A DNA stretch of 64,000 nucleotides from Dongia_B sp964406155 (GTDB lineage Bacteria; Pseudomonadota; Alphaproteobacteria; Dongiales; Dongiaceae). Below, one piece after another: positions 52,344 through 60,963 of this stretch; positions within the stretch are counted from its first letter, which is position 1, and every line of letters begins with the position of its first letter. A program made the position numbers and the translations under genes. The stretch spans positions 1-64,000 of the forward strand of contig CAYOQR010000014.1 of assembly GCA_964406155.1 (NCBI GenBank), read 5' to 3'. The notes below the pieces were generated by a model. That model was not told where the DNA came from and did not search any database. It saw only the letters and a list, made by a program, of their open reading frames with translations.

Positions 52344-54212
52344 ATGGCTTCCTCCCAGCCCCGGCTTTCGCTTTCCACCTTGCCCCGCCGCCACCGTCCG
52401 TTCCATCGCCTGGCGACCGGCCTCCTGACGATCCTTCTGGCCACCGCGCCGGTCCTGCCCGAATTGACCGCCCCGGCGGCGGCGGATGCCAAATCGGTGG
52501 CGCGCTGGACCGTGTCCGGCGCCTTCCTCGCCGGCATGAATGCCAAGGAGCGTGGCGATATGACGACGGCGGCGGATCTGCTGCCGATCGCCCTCAAGGC
52601 GAGCCCCGGCGATGTCGGGCTGGTCCAGGCCACCATGGTCGCGCTGATCAGCGCCGGCCGGGTTGATGAGGGGATCAAGCTGTCGCGGCAATTGACGGCG
52701 ACGACGCCTGCGCTGAAAAACGCTGCGCCGCTCGCCCTGATCCTGCTGATCATGGGTGAGATCAAGGACGGCAAATACGATCAGGCGCTGGATCTCGCGC
52801 GCCAGCTCCCCGATCAGCAAGTCGGCAAATATGCCGGGCCGATGCTCCGGGCCTGGCTGGTCGCGGGCAGCAAGAAGCAGATCGCGCCCGCCGTGAAGGA
52901 ACTGGAACCGCTGCAGGCGATCGACGGCTTCGCGCCTTTCGCTCTCATGCAGCGCGGCGCCATCGAGGACTTCCTGCAGAAGCCGGAAGACGCGCAGAAG
53001 AGCTATCAAGCCGCGGCGGATGCCGCCAGCGAGCTGCCGACCCTGCTGGTGCAGATGTATGGCAACCTGCTGCAGCGTCGTGGCGACAAGACCACTCTGC
53101 AGCAATTGCTGGAGCGTTTCGGTTCGGAAAACAGCGGCCGCAACGATTCGGTCGCCGAGCCGCTGATGAGGACCCTGACGCAGGATGTCAAACCGAAGCC
53201 GATCATCACCTCGGCCAGGGACGGCATCGCCGAAGTGCTCGCCGCCATGACCCTGCTGCTGCTGCAGGAGAACATCACCAATGAAGGCCTGCTGTTCGGT
53301 CAGCTCAGCCTCGATCTCAAGCCCGATCTCGATATGTCGCGGATGGTGATCGGCGACATCTACCGCCGCACCGATCATCTGGACGAGGCGCTGGCGATCT
53401 ACCGCACGGTGCCGACGGGTTCGATCTATCGCTGGTCGGCCGAATTGTCGGTCGCCGAATGCCTGCGGCGCCAGGACAAGATCGACGAGGCGGAGAAGCT
53501 GCTGCGCGAAATGGCGGCCAGTGACAAGAAGAATGTCGAGGCGCCGGTCCTGCTTGGCGATCTGCTGCGCGGCGCCAACAAATTCGAGCCGGCGGCGGCA
53601 GCCTATACGATGGCAATCGAGCGCGTCGGCCAGCCGACGCCCGACGACTGGTCGATTTTCTATTTCCGCGGCACGACCTACGAACGGGCCAAGCAATGGC
53701 CGAAGGCCGAGGCCGATTTCAAGAAGGCGCTGGAGCTGTCGCCGGATCAGCCTTACGTGCTGAACTATCTCGCCTATAGCTGGGTGGAACGGCGCGAGCA
53801 TCTCGATCAGGCGCTGAAGATGCTGGAAAGCGCGGTCAATCAGCGGCCCGACGAAGGCTTCATCGTCGACAGCTTAGGCTGGGCGCATTATCAGCTCGGC
53901 CATTATCAGGACGCCGTCAAATATCTCGAGAAGGCGGTCGCGCTTTCGCCCCAGGATCCGACCCTGAACGATCATCTGGGCGATGCCTATTGGCGCGCCG
54001 GCCGGCATAACGAGGCACGCTTCCAGTGGAGCCGGGCCCTGAGCTTCAAGCCCGAGGACGATCAGGTGAAGGTGATCGAGGCCAAGATCCGGGACGGCCT
54101 GCCAGCCCCGGATAAGACCAAGGACGGCGCCGGCGAAACAAAGAGCGGAAGCGACGGCAAAGACGGCAGCGGCGGCAATAATGGCGCCGCCGTCAACCAG
54201 AATGCCGGCTGA
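52344..54212 (+). CDS. TPR-repeat protein with N-terminal signal
   Basis: A 622-residue exported protein. After a signal segment (residues 20-47, ending PAAADA) it is a string of tetratricopeptide-like helices; clear repeats are YFRGTTYERAKQWPKAEAD, FIVDSLGWAHYQLGHYQDA and LNDHLGDAYWRAGRHNEA. The last 45 residues are Lys/Gly/Asp-rich. TPR proteins of this layout occur next to ispE in many alphaproteobacteria, but their job is unknown. The ATG at 52344 sits just after the ETF-QO terminator. Confidence 0.88.
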   Translation: MASSQPRLSLSTLPRRHRPFHRLATGLLTILLATAPVLPELTAPAAADAKSVARWTVSGAFLAGMNAKERGDMTTAADLLPIALKASPGDVGLVQATMVALISAGRVDEGIKLSRQLTATTPALKNAAPLALILLIMGEIKDGKYDQALDLARQLPDQQVGKYAGPMLRAWLVAGSKKQIAPAVKELEPLQAIDGFAPFALMQRGAIEDFLQKPEDAQKSYQAAADAASELPTLLVQMYGNLLQRRGDKTTLQQLLERFGSENSGRNDSVAEPLMRTLTQDVKPKPIITSARDGIAEVLAAMTLLLLQENITNEGLLFGQLSLDLKPDLDMSRMVIGDIYRRTDHLDEALAIYRTVPTGSIYRWSAELSVAECLRRQDKIDEAEKLLREMAASDKKNVEAPVLLGDLLRGANKFEPAAAAYTMAIERVGQPTPDDWSIFYFRGTTYERAKQWPKAEADFKKALELSPDQPYVLNYLAYSWVERREHLDQALKMLESAVNQRPDEGFIVDSLGWAHYQLGHYQDAVKYLEKAVALSPQDPTLNDHLGDAYWRAGRHNEARFQWSRALSFKPEDDQVKVIEAKIRDGLPAPDKTKDGAGETKSGSDGKDGSGGNNGAAVNQNAG

Positions 54213-54249
54213 GCGGCGCGGCGCTTAATCCAGTCAGGGTGGGAAATCA

Positions 54250-55128
54250 GTGTCTCTTTCACAGGCACCGGCCGCGACGCATCTGGCGCGGGCCAAGATC
54301 AATCTCTATCTGCAGGTGACGGGCAAGCGGGCGGATGGGTTCCATCTGCTCGACAGCCTGATCGTCTTCGCCGACACCGGCGACCGCCTGTCGATCGCGC
54401 CGGCGGCGGATATCTCGCTCGACGTCGATGGTCCCTTCGCTGCGGGCCTCGCGGGCGAGGCGGATAATCTGGTGCTGCGGGCCGCCCGCAATCTCGCGGC
54501 GGCGGCCGGCATCGCCGACGGGGCGGCGATCCGCCTGACCAAGAACCTGCCGATCGCCTCGGGCATCGGCGGCGGCTCCGCCGATGCCGCTGCCGCCATG
54601 CATGCGCTGGCGAAACTGTGGCAGGTCGATCTGCCGAGGGCGGAACTGCAGCGCCTTGCCTTGTCCCTCGGCGCCGATGTGCCGGTCTGCCTCGACGGCT
54701 GCCCCAGCTTCGTCGGCGGGATCGGCGAGGAAATCGTGCCGGCGGGCGGCTTGCCGCCGGCCTGGTTGTTGCTGGTCAATCCCCGCGTGCCGACGCCAAC
54801 CCCCCAGGTCTTCAAGGCGCGGCAGGGCGATTTCTCGCCCGCGGGACGCTGGACAACGCCGCCACGCGATGCGGTGGAGCTGGCCAGTCTGCTGGCCGCG
54901 CGGCGGAACGACCTGACCGAGGCGGCGATCAGCGTCGCCCCGGTGATCCGCGACGTCCTGGCGGCGATCGAGGCGACGGATGCCTGCCTGCTCTCGCGCC
55001 TCTCGGGAAGTGGCGCCACCTGTTTCGGCCTCTATGCCGATGCCGAAGCCGCCGAGGCCGCCGGCCGGGAAATCGCCCGCCGTCACGGCGATTGGTGGCA
55101 GGTGGCGGCGCCCATCGCCGGCGCCTGA
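54250..55128 (+). CDS. ispE: 4-diphosphocytidyl-2-C-methyl-D-erythritol kinase
   Basis: IspE phosphorylates CDP-methylerythritol in the MEP isoprenoid pathway. The 292-residue GHMP kinase has ARAKINLYLQVTGKRADGFH, the ATP loop LPIASGIGGGSADAAAAMHAL and LSGSGATCFGL. The start is GTG 54250 with GGTGGGAAA upstream. ispH, of the same pathway, is at 20.6 kb. Confidence 0.96.
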   Translation: MSLSQAPAATHLARAKINLYLQVTGKRADGFHLLDSLIVFADTGDRLSIAPAADISLDVDGPFAAGLAGEADNLVLRAARNLAAAAGIADGAAIRLTKNLPIASGIGGGSADAAAAMHALAKLWQVDLPRAELQRLALSLGADVPVCLDGCPSFVGGIGEEIVPAGGLPPAWLLLVNPRVPTPTPQVFKARQGDFSPAGRWTTPPRDAVELASLLAARRNDLTEAAISVAPVIRDVLAAIEATDACLLSRLSGSGATCFGLYADAEAAEAAGREIARRHGDWWQVAAPIAGA

Positions 55129-55277
55129 TCGAGCCCCGAGGGCCGGGCAGCCGGCCGTGGGACCCAGGCCGGGCAGCGGCAAAAAACAATCATCCGAGAC
55201 CGCTGGTCAGGGTTGCAGTTCGGCGGGCTTTTGCTATGTTACGGCCCGTTTCGCCGGGCGGACTCCCGCCGGCAGAT

Positions 55278-55352
55278 TGGGGCGTAGCCAAGCGGTAAGG
55301 CAGCGGTTTTTGGTACCGCCATTCCCAGGTTCGATCCCTGGCGCCCCAGCCA
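55278..55352 (+). tRNA. tRNA-Gln (anticodon TTG)
   Basis: A full cloverleaf: acceptor TGGGGCG/CGCCCCA, D arm GCCA...GGC, anticodon stem GCGGT/ACCGC with loop TTTTGGT, and T arm CCAGG-TTCGATC-CCTGG. The anticodon TTG (55310-55312) reads glutamine CAA/CAG. The CCA end is encoded. Its last 17 bases are repeated at 59097, marking an integration site. Confidence 0.97.
55336..55352 (+). repeat. Left attachment repeat (tRNA-Gln 3' end)
   Basis: CCCTGGCGCCCCAGCCA, the T-arm to CCA end of tRNA-Gln, recurs exactly at 59097-59113. This is the classical footprint of site-specific integration into a tRNA 3' end. Confidence 0.85.
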
Positions 55353-55402
55353 ACAGACTTAAACTCGACATTTACAATAGGCTGAGTTGGTTGATATGTC
55401 GC

Positions 55403-55423
55403 GACTAGTACATATTACTAGTC
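55403..55423. repeat. 8-bp inverted repeat near attL
   Basis: GACTAGTA and TACTAGTC flank CATAT, 51 bases inside the left end. It could be a recombinase, excisionase or controller binding site. Confidence 0.45.
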
Positions 55424-55557
55424 CACATCGATAGCTGTGCTGGTGGCGCTGCTTCCTCGTCATGAAAATCTAAGGCGTATTTGGTTGTGGCGGAAACTGG
55501 CCACTCCGTCATCTGGCTAAAAGCACGCTGCCATTCCCGCGCCTCATCAGGCAACAT
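55405..55557 (-). pseudogene. Possible gene remnant, 50 codons
   Basis: A minus-strand frame of 50 residues begins MLPDEAREWQRAFSQM. Codons just upstream of its ATG read LWVPDAMLPD after a stop codon, similar to LWVPNALLPE of the island's own methyltransferase. A GGAGGACC ribosome-like site lies upstream in another frame. It may be a frameshifted gene fragment; it may also be chance. Confidence 0.3.
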
Positions 55558-55888
55558 AGCGTCCGGCACCCATAGCTACTGATCATGCTGAGGTCCTCCC
55601 TAATGCTACTAGAGTTACACGAACAGCTCGTTGGACCCTATTCTTGTAGCGCCGTATGAGCCTTGTGGTGGCGCTTTAGAACCCGACGAACTGCACCTGC
55701 AGGAACTCCATCTCTTCCGACTTACAGTCTGAGAGCGCTCGGTCCTTAGGTAGGTTCTTTGGGGGCGGCTCATAGCTTTGTATGAGTACGGAATTCTGTC
55801 TGCGCTTAGGCATCAATGCGTGAATTCATGTAAGCATGATCATCTTAGGACTATCAACGAATCGACTGACTATGCTTGCTTCTAGGGT

Positions 55889-57172
55889 ATGGTGTATCAA
55901 CCGGGAAGCTTTACTAAGAATTTCGCCTGGCACGGCAAGGGCTTTCGTAAGCTGCATTCTGCGATCAGAGTCGGATTCAAGAATCAGTTGCTCGCTGTGT
56001 CGCGTGAAGATTGGCGCAAAAACTCTGGGCTCAATGCTGGAGAGTTCTATATCGCGGCGAACTTTTTCCTGTGCAATGTGATCATTGCCGGAAAGAACGT
56101 CATTCCCATCGATGAGTTAGTGGTCCAAGCAGTCACAAGGGATCATTCAGCCGTATTTGATCGCCTTGCGCTGTTTGCGTTCAACCTCAGTGTGGGTGGA
56201 AATCGCATCGGCGCTAATAACGGGATGAGCTTCCCTTCACTTTGGGCCAAAGAGTTCGTGTGCCAGCAGTTGTGGCAGTTCAATAAGTGGGACGCTGGCG
56301 CACTGGATGCCAATAAAATGGATGTGTTCTTGCGTACGCGCATTGCCGGTCCTGGACGCATCAAATGCCGAATGAACTATCGACACTTTTATGAACTAGC
56401 CCAGTATCTTCCTACGCCACATCGCTGGATCAACAGTGATGCAGTGACGTGGGCGGCACCTGCTTTGTTCCTGGCTTGGGACCGGCGAGTGTTAACTACA
56501 GGTGGGGCAATCACACCTCGGTCCTTACTTGCCACATCGAAGACCGAGGAGGATCATAAGCTGCTGGGCATGGCCTGGGCTGATTTTGAGAATTTGGCGG
56601 TGCCAATTGCGGCAGAATATATTGCCGCTTCAGGGATCGGTCGACTCACTGCCCATACGGCAGCTACGACTAGCGCGCCTTCCCCACTTCCTGCGTCAAA
56701 GCCAATCAAGTCAGTCGATCCTGAAGATTTAATGTGGTTGACGGATGCAGCGTCGCAAGCAGCTGTGGAGCGGGAACATAGGAGGCGCCTCACTCAGAAA
56801 CGTGACCAAGTCTTGGCCGCGAAGCTCAAGGACCTCTACGAGCACACCTGCATGGCATGCAAGGCGCAGCTCATCGTTGAATTGAGTCCGTTGCGACACT
56901 ATGCCGAGGCAGCTCATATTCGGCCACTTGGGAACCCCCATAAAGGTCCAGATGTGGCGGCAAACATGATCGTCCTGTGTCCGAACCACCATCTACAATT
57001 TGATCGGGGTGTCCTCTCTCTACGAATGGCAGGCAGCACACCAGTATTCTCGTCTCGCATCCCCAAAGACCCAATCCACGACAAGCTGGTTCCACTTCGG
57101 GCAAAACATACGCTCGACCCTAGTCATATTAGCTGGCACCAAGCCTGGGCCATGTCTGTCGCGAAGAACTGA
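55889..57172 (+). CDS. HNH endonuclease with unassigned N-terminal region
   Basis: A 427-residue protein with a C-terminal restriction-type HNH domain: zinc pair C321/C324, EAAH with H343, N359, and C364-P-N-H-H368 followed by FDRG. The first 300 residues (starting MVYQPGSFTKNFAWHGKGF) are not recognised and may sense modified DNA or bind target. It lies beside a methyltransferase and restriction gene, so an antiviral role is likely. ATG 55889 follows an in-frame stop; the ribosome site AGGG is unusually close. Confidence 0.85.
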   Translation: MVYQPGSFTKNFAWHGKGFRKLHSAIRVGFKNQLLAVSREDWRKNSGLNAGEFYIAANFFLCNVIIAGKNVIPIDELVVQAVTRDHSAVFDRLALFAFNLSVGGNRIGANNGMSFPSLWAKEFVCQQLWQFNKWDAGALDANKMDVFLRTRIAGPGRIKCRMNYRHFYELAQYLPTPHRWINSDAVTWAAPALFLAWDRRVLTTGGAITPRSLLATSKTEEDHKLLGMAWADFENLAVPIAAEYIAASGIGRLTAHTAATTSAPSPLPASKPIKSVDPEDLMWLTDAASQAAVEREHRRRLTQKRDQVLAAKLKDLYEHTCMACKAQLIVELSPLRHYAEAAHIRPLGNPHKGPDVAANMIVLCPNHHLQFDRGVLSLRMAGSTPVFSSRIPKDPIHDKLVPLRAKHTLDPSHISWHQAWAMSVAKN

Positions 57173-57277
57173 TCACAACGGCACTGATGATTTAAGCAAG
57201 TGGCAAGGCCAAGTCGCTTGCAGACAACGGCTATGCTTAGGCGCCGCTACCCCGATAGGTAGTTACCTCATGGGCAA

Positions 57278-57323
57278 GAGGAGTTTTACAATCTAAGAGA
57301 GAAATATATTTATAATACTCCTC
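57278..57323 (+). promoter_or_regulatory. Promoter region of the MT-A70 gene with inverted repeat
   Basis: A perfect TATAAT (57311-57316) lies about 100 bases before the methyltransferase start. GAGGAGT (57278-57284) and ACTCCTC (57317-57323) flank it as an inverted repeat. TTTACA at 57285 would be 20 bases away, so the -35 is unclear. The layout could allow repression. Confidence 0.4.
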
Positions 57324-57416
57324 CAATGGTTATTTTTTGGGCTTTACTGGTCTTGCTAGATATGGTGATATGGTCTCGAATTGTTCACGTCTAAAGACAC
57401 AACTGAGGGATCGCCT

Positions 57417-58055
57417 ATGTCTCCCGCTTCAGCGAACTTGCTTGAATGCGCAGGTAAAGAGAAGTTCACGACAATTCTCGCGGATCCACCCTGGCAGTTC
57501 CAAAACCGCACCGGGAAAATGGCCCCCGAGCACAAGCGCTTGAACCGATATCCGACGATGACGTTGAATGACATCAAGCAGCTTCCGCTTGGTCAGATCA
57601 CGACGCCGACAGCCCATCTGTATCTATGGGTTCCCAACGCGCTATTGCCTGAAGGGTTAGCCGTCATGCAGGCATGGGGGTTCTCGTATAAGAGCAATGT
57701 TGTCTGGCACAAGCTCCGGAAGGATGGCGGCAGCGACGGCCGTGGGGTTGGGTTCTATTTCCGTAACGTGACCGAGCTACTGCTATTCGGAGTAAAAGGA
57801 AAAAACGCCCGAACCAGGGATGCAGGCCGAACTCAGGTCAATTATCTTGGGACCCGTAAGCGGGAACATAGTCGCAAGCCTGATGAGCAATATGACCTCA
57901 TCGAGGCGTGCTCGCATGGCCCATATCTAGAGCTGTTTGCGCGTGGGACGCGGCCCAATTGGACTATCTGGGGCAATCAAGCCGATGACAACTATGAGCC
58001 GACCTGGAAGACGTATGCCCACCATTCGCAGGCACAGAGGGTAGCGGCGGAATAA
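57417..58055 (+). CDS. MT-A70 family DNA adenine methyltransferase
   Basis: A 212-residue methyltransferase with DPPW at residues 23-26 (LADPPWQFQ), then LYLWVPNALLPEGL and ELFARGTRPNWTIWGNQ, all MT-A70 traits. Such bacterial proteins methylate adenine N6 in DNA and often protect against a partner nuclease. ATG 57417 has GAGGGA 7 bases upstream; the TTG at 57381 is discarded. It converges with the restriction gene, leaving 4 bases between stop codons. Confidence 0.9.
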   Translation: MSPASANLLECAGKEKFTTILADPPWQFQNRTGKMAPEHKRLNRYPTMTLNDIKQLPLGQITTPTAHLYLWVPNALLPEGLAVMQAWGFSYKSNVVWHKLRKDGGSDGRGVGFYFRNVTELLLFGVKGKNARTRDAGRTQVNYLGTRKREHSRKPDEQYDLIEACSHGPYLELFARGTRPNWTIWGNQADDNYEPTWKTYAHHSQAQRVAAE

Positions 58056-58059
58056 GAGG

Positions 58060-58980
58060 TCACGCTTCCTGAGCGGCAGCCTCTTCTTCCTCCTCAACTT
58101 CTACCAGCTGTTTCATATATTCCTCGGTTTGATCGAAGGTGACGATGCTGTCTGGAAGGCCGATCAGAACCAGAGGACAAGGGTTTCCCACGCCCCGGTG
58201 AACTCGGTCTTCGAGCTTTTTCCAATGTGTCGTGGCAGCGCCAAACTTATTGCTGACAAAGTTGTCAACCCAGGCATCACGGAAGCTGATTAGACCGCGT
58301 TCAACCCGTTTCGCCACTGCTATCCGCTGCTTCGGGGTCGGAACGACCAATAGCTTTGCTAGATCATCAAATGATGCGATCTGCTTCTCTTCGGCAAAGC
58401 GCCCAATGAGCGCGCGCATGTTGTTCTGAAGGGAAGAGCCCCGTGTCACAATGATGCCTACCGAAATCGCTCCCTCGGCATGCAGCCGCTTGAAGTTTTC
58501 AAGATCGCGGTCAAAGAACGGGTCTTTGTTATTCCACTCAATTTCTAGAGCGATGAGCTTATTATCAGGAAAAGATCGGACGTGGTCGACTTCGTGGCTG
58601 ATTGACTCTCTCGGGATGTCATTGATGGTTTTCTCGATCTTGAAGATAGCCTTCTTCCAGTTCTTCGTTGCGAGCGCCTTTCGAAGACGCTGAGTACCTT
58701 TAGTTTCACCACCTCCCGATCCGACGATCTCCTCAATCGGAATCGTGAGTGCATTCAGGACCTCTTCAAGCTCGCCAAGCGCTTCTTTGAAATCTACGGT
58801 CAGGATCGCCCAAGCATGCGACTGACCGACGATCTCAAATCCCTTATCGCGGAGTTTCTGAAGGGGCTCTGGCATGGTCTTTCCGATCCAATGGCCTTGA
58901 TAATTGTGGATCTTGTACACGGGGGCTCGATTCGTCCCATATGGTAAATGGGAAAAATCTTCGACGCGCCGAATGTACAT
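58060..58980 (-). CDS. BglII/BamHI-like type II restriction endonuclease
   Basis: A 306-residue protein with a PD-(D/E)XK-type centre: D139, then E146-I-E148 and the conserved WNNKDPFFDRDL at 149-160. This E-x-E and NKD...RDL pattern matches the BglII/BstYI family, which cut around GATC. The acidic tail after residue 285 is unusual. ATG 58980 has AAGGG 10 bases upstream; GTG 59001 is in frame. Pairing with the MT-A70 gene suggests a restriction-modification pair. The recognition site cannot be read from sequence. Confidence 0.8.
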   Translation of the reverse strand: MYIRRVEDFSHLPYGTNRAPVYKIHNYQGHWIGKTMPEPLQKLRDKGFEIVGQSHAWAILTVDFKEALGELEEVLNALTIPIEEIVGSGGGETKGTQRLRKALATKNWKKAIFKIEKTINDIPRESISHEVDHVRSFPDNKLIALEIEWNNKDPFFDRDLENFKRLHAEGAISVGIIVTRGSSLQNNMRALIGRFAEEKQIASFDDLAKLLVVPTPKQRIAVAKRVERGLISFRDAWVDNFVSNKFGAATTHWKKLEDRVHRGVGNPCPLVLIGLPDSIVTFDQTEEYMKQLVEVEEEEEAAAQEA

Positions 58981-59096
58981 GCACGTCTTGCCCTTAAACA
59001 CATCATATTGACTGCTGCACGCCTTTGCTACACAAACAGTGGTAAGGCGACGCTAAGTTATTAATAAGTTTGATCTAATAGGCGGGGTGCTGCGTC

Positions 59097-59113
59097 CCCT
59101 GGCGCCCCAGCCA
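59097..59113 (+). repeat. Right attachment repeat
   Basis: Exact 17-bp copy of the tRNA-Gln 3' end, ending the island. High-GC DNA resumes immediately after it. Confidence 0.85.
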
Positions 59114-59235
59114 TCCCTGCCTTCGCCAATAGCTGAGACAAGGTCGCGGAGACGAGGCCACTGCGGAATGCAGTGTTGATGCACGGCCCCTTCTCAACTC
59201 GCTTCGCCAACACCCTCCCGCATTTCCTGCGCCTG

Positions 59236-60963
59236 TTATTTCTCGTGCAGAATCCACACGCCACCCCAGTTATCCGGCGGCGGTGTAGTCTCGAGCTGGG
59301 CGATCCGTTGCAGAAAGGTCCGGCTCGGGCCGTCGCCGGGCACGATTTCGAGCGCTGCCGAGAAGGCGGCTGCGGCCGCCTGCCAGGACCGCTCGCGATA
59401 GGCCGCCAGCCCCTTGGCGAAATGCTGTGCCATTTCCTGAACCGGGGCCGGTACTTCGCTCTTGCGGCCCAATACCTCGAAGATGCGTTCGGGTTCCTGC
59501 TTGCCTTCGACCCGCAGCGAGTCGATTTCGCGAAACTCCAAGACAGCGTCCGCCAGTGCCGCCGTCCGGGCGCTGACCAGGAAATGTGTGCCATAGATCT
59601 TGTTGACGGTCTCCAGGCGCGCGGCGAGGTTCACCGTGTCGCCCATGACGGTGTAGTTCATCGTCAGATCAGAGCCGATATTGCCGACGACCACTTCACC
59701 GGTCGCCACGCCGATGCGGACATCGATCCGCAAGATGTCGCGGCGAAAGCCCGTGAGGTCGGGGAGTTCGGCTCGGAAGACCTGGAGCGCGGCGAGTTGC
59801 TCAAGGCCGGCAATACAGGCCAGGCCGGCATGATCTTCCGGCAAGCAGAAAGGCGGCCCCCAGAAGGCCATGATGGCATCGCCGATATATTTGTCGACAA
59901 TGCCCTGATTGCGCCGCACCGGTTGCGACATCAGCGCCAGATAGCGGTTGACGATGCGCACCATGCCGACCGGCGTCATGCCCTCGCTCAAACCGGTGAA
60001 GCCTTGCATGTCGGAGAAGAAGATCGTCATCTCGCGCCGGTCGCCGGTACCACCGAGCCGCTCAGGTGCATCGATCAGCCCCTCGACGATGCGCGGATCC
60101 AGATAGCGGCCGAACGTCTCGCGGATCCGCGCCTTGGCACGCAGATCGCGCACCATGTTGTTGAAGCCGACCGTGAGGTCGCCCACCTCGTCGCGGGAGG
60201 TCACGGGAACCTCAGTGTCGAGATGCCCTGCCTGAACCTGCAATGTCCCCTGCAAGAGCCGGCGCAGCGGACGCACCAGATCCAGGATGAGGACGATCGC
60301 GGCAGCGACACCCAGTGCAAGGGCGAGGGCCAGGAGCGCCAAGCCGATCCTGACGGAGATATCCTGGGCCTGGATCGCCGTGGTACTGGCGTGATCGAGC
60401 AGGTCCCGCATCTCCTGGCGGGCGACTTCCGCCTGATCGTTGAGAATATCGCGCTGCTGATCCAATTGCCTGAACTGGTAATCGATTTCCGCCTGGTCAT
60501 GCCGCTCGGTGGCGCGTTCCAGCGCAACGACGACAACTTGATATGCCACATGCTGCTTCTGGAGAAACTCAAGCCTGGTGTCGAGGCGCGCCAAGGTGGG
60601 GCCGTTCTCGAAAACGGAAGGGTCATTGACGGCTAGCCGGATCAGCCGACGTGATTCATCCAGCTCGATATCGGTTTGTCGCGCCTTGTCGGCGACGCCT
60701 TGCTTCAACCGAGCCTCGGCGTCGGGATCGCCGGCTGCGATTTGCTGGACGAGCAGAAGCCGTCGTTCAAGAAGCCCTTCCTCCATGAGGCGAATATTGG
60801 CGCGCGCCAGAGCGACATAGGCCGGGACATAAATCCCGTGCACCTCTTCGATCAGCGACTGAACGCGATGGGAGCTTCGTGCATTGATCCAGGAGGCTGA
60901 GCCGACGAGGATCACCAGCACGACGACGATGCCCCCGATCTTGAACCCCACACCGATTTTCAT
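59236..60963 (-). CDS. Membrane adenylate/guanylate cyclase with HAMP domain
   Basis: A 575-residue signalling enzyme making a cyclic nucleotide. Order: membrane helix at 10-27, a helical periplasmic sensor to about residue 200, second helix 204-229, HAMP domain 230-282, and a class III cyclase domain with metal aspartates D318 (FFSDMQGFTGLSE) and D362 (GDAIMAFW). A short helical tail follows. What it senses is unknown. It lies next to an HD-GYP gene, suggesting a signalling group. Confidence 0.92.
   Translation of the reverse strand: MKIGVGFKIGGIVVVLVILVGSASWINARSSHRVQSLIEEVHGIYVPAYVALARANIRLMEEGLLERRLLLVQQIAAGDPDAEARLKQGVADKARQTDIELDESRRLIRLAVNDPSVFENGPTLARLDTRLEFLQKQHVAYQVVVVALERATERHDQAEIDYQFRQLDQQRDILNDQAEVARQEMRDLLDHASTTAIQAQDISVRIGLALLALALALGVAAAIVLILDLVRPLRRLLQGTLQVQAGHLDTEVPVTSRDEVGDLTVGFNNMVRDLRAKARIRETFGRYLDPRIVEGLIDAPERLGGTGDRREMTIFFSDMQGFTGLSEGMTPVGMVRIVNRYLALMSQPVRRNQGIVDKYIGDAIMAFWGPPFCLPEDHAGLACIAGLEQLAALQVFRAELPDLTGFRRDILRIDVRIGVATGEVVVGNIGSDLTMNYTVMGDTVNLAARLETVNKIYGTHFLVSARTAALADAVLEFREIDSLRVEGKQEPERIFEVLGRKSEVPAPVQEMAQHFAKGLAAYRERSWQAAAAAFSAALEIVPGDGPSRTFLQRIAQLETTPPPDNWGGVWILHEK

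Larger units (their letters stand above)
55353..55888. other. Gene-poor left arm of the island
   Basis: About 535 bases with many stop codons in all frames. It contains an inverted repeat at 55403-55423 and one possible small reading frame on the minus strand. I see no intact gene; it may be the decayed remainder of a longer element. Confidence 0.6.
55353..59096. mobile_element. tRNA-Gln-associated genomic island (defence cassette)
   Basis: The DNA between the 17-bp repeats is clearly lower in GC than both flanks and its codon use differs. It holds a degenerate left arm, an HNH nuclease gene, an MT-A70 DNA methyltransferase gene and a convergent restriction endonuclease gene. No recombinase gene is visible. 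Position, repeats and composition together support horizontal acquisition. Confidence 0.85.

Noticed and set aside
55353..59096. An integrase gene inside the island
   Set aside because: No frame shows the tyrosine recombinase R-H-R-Y or serine recombinase pattern; the only gaps are too short or full of stops.
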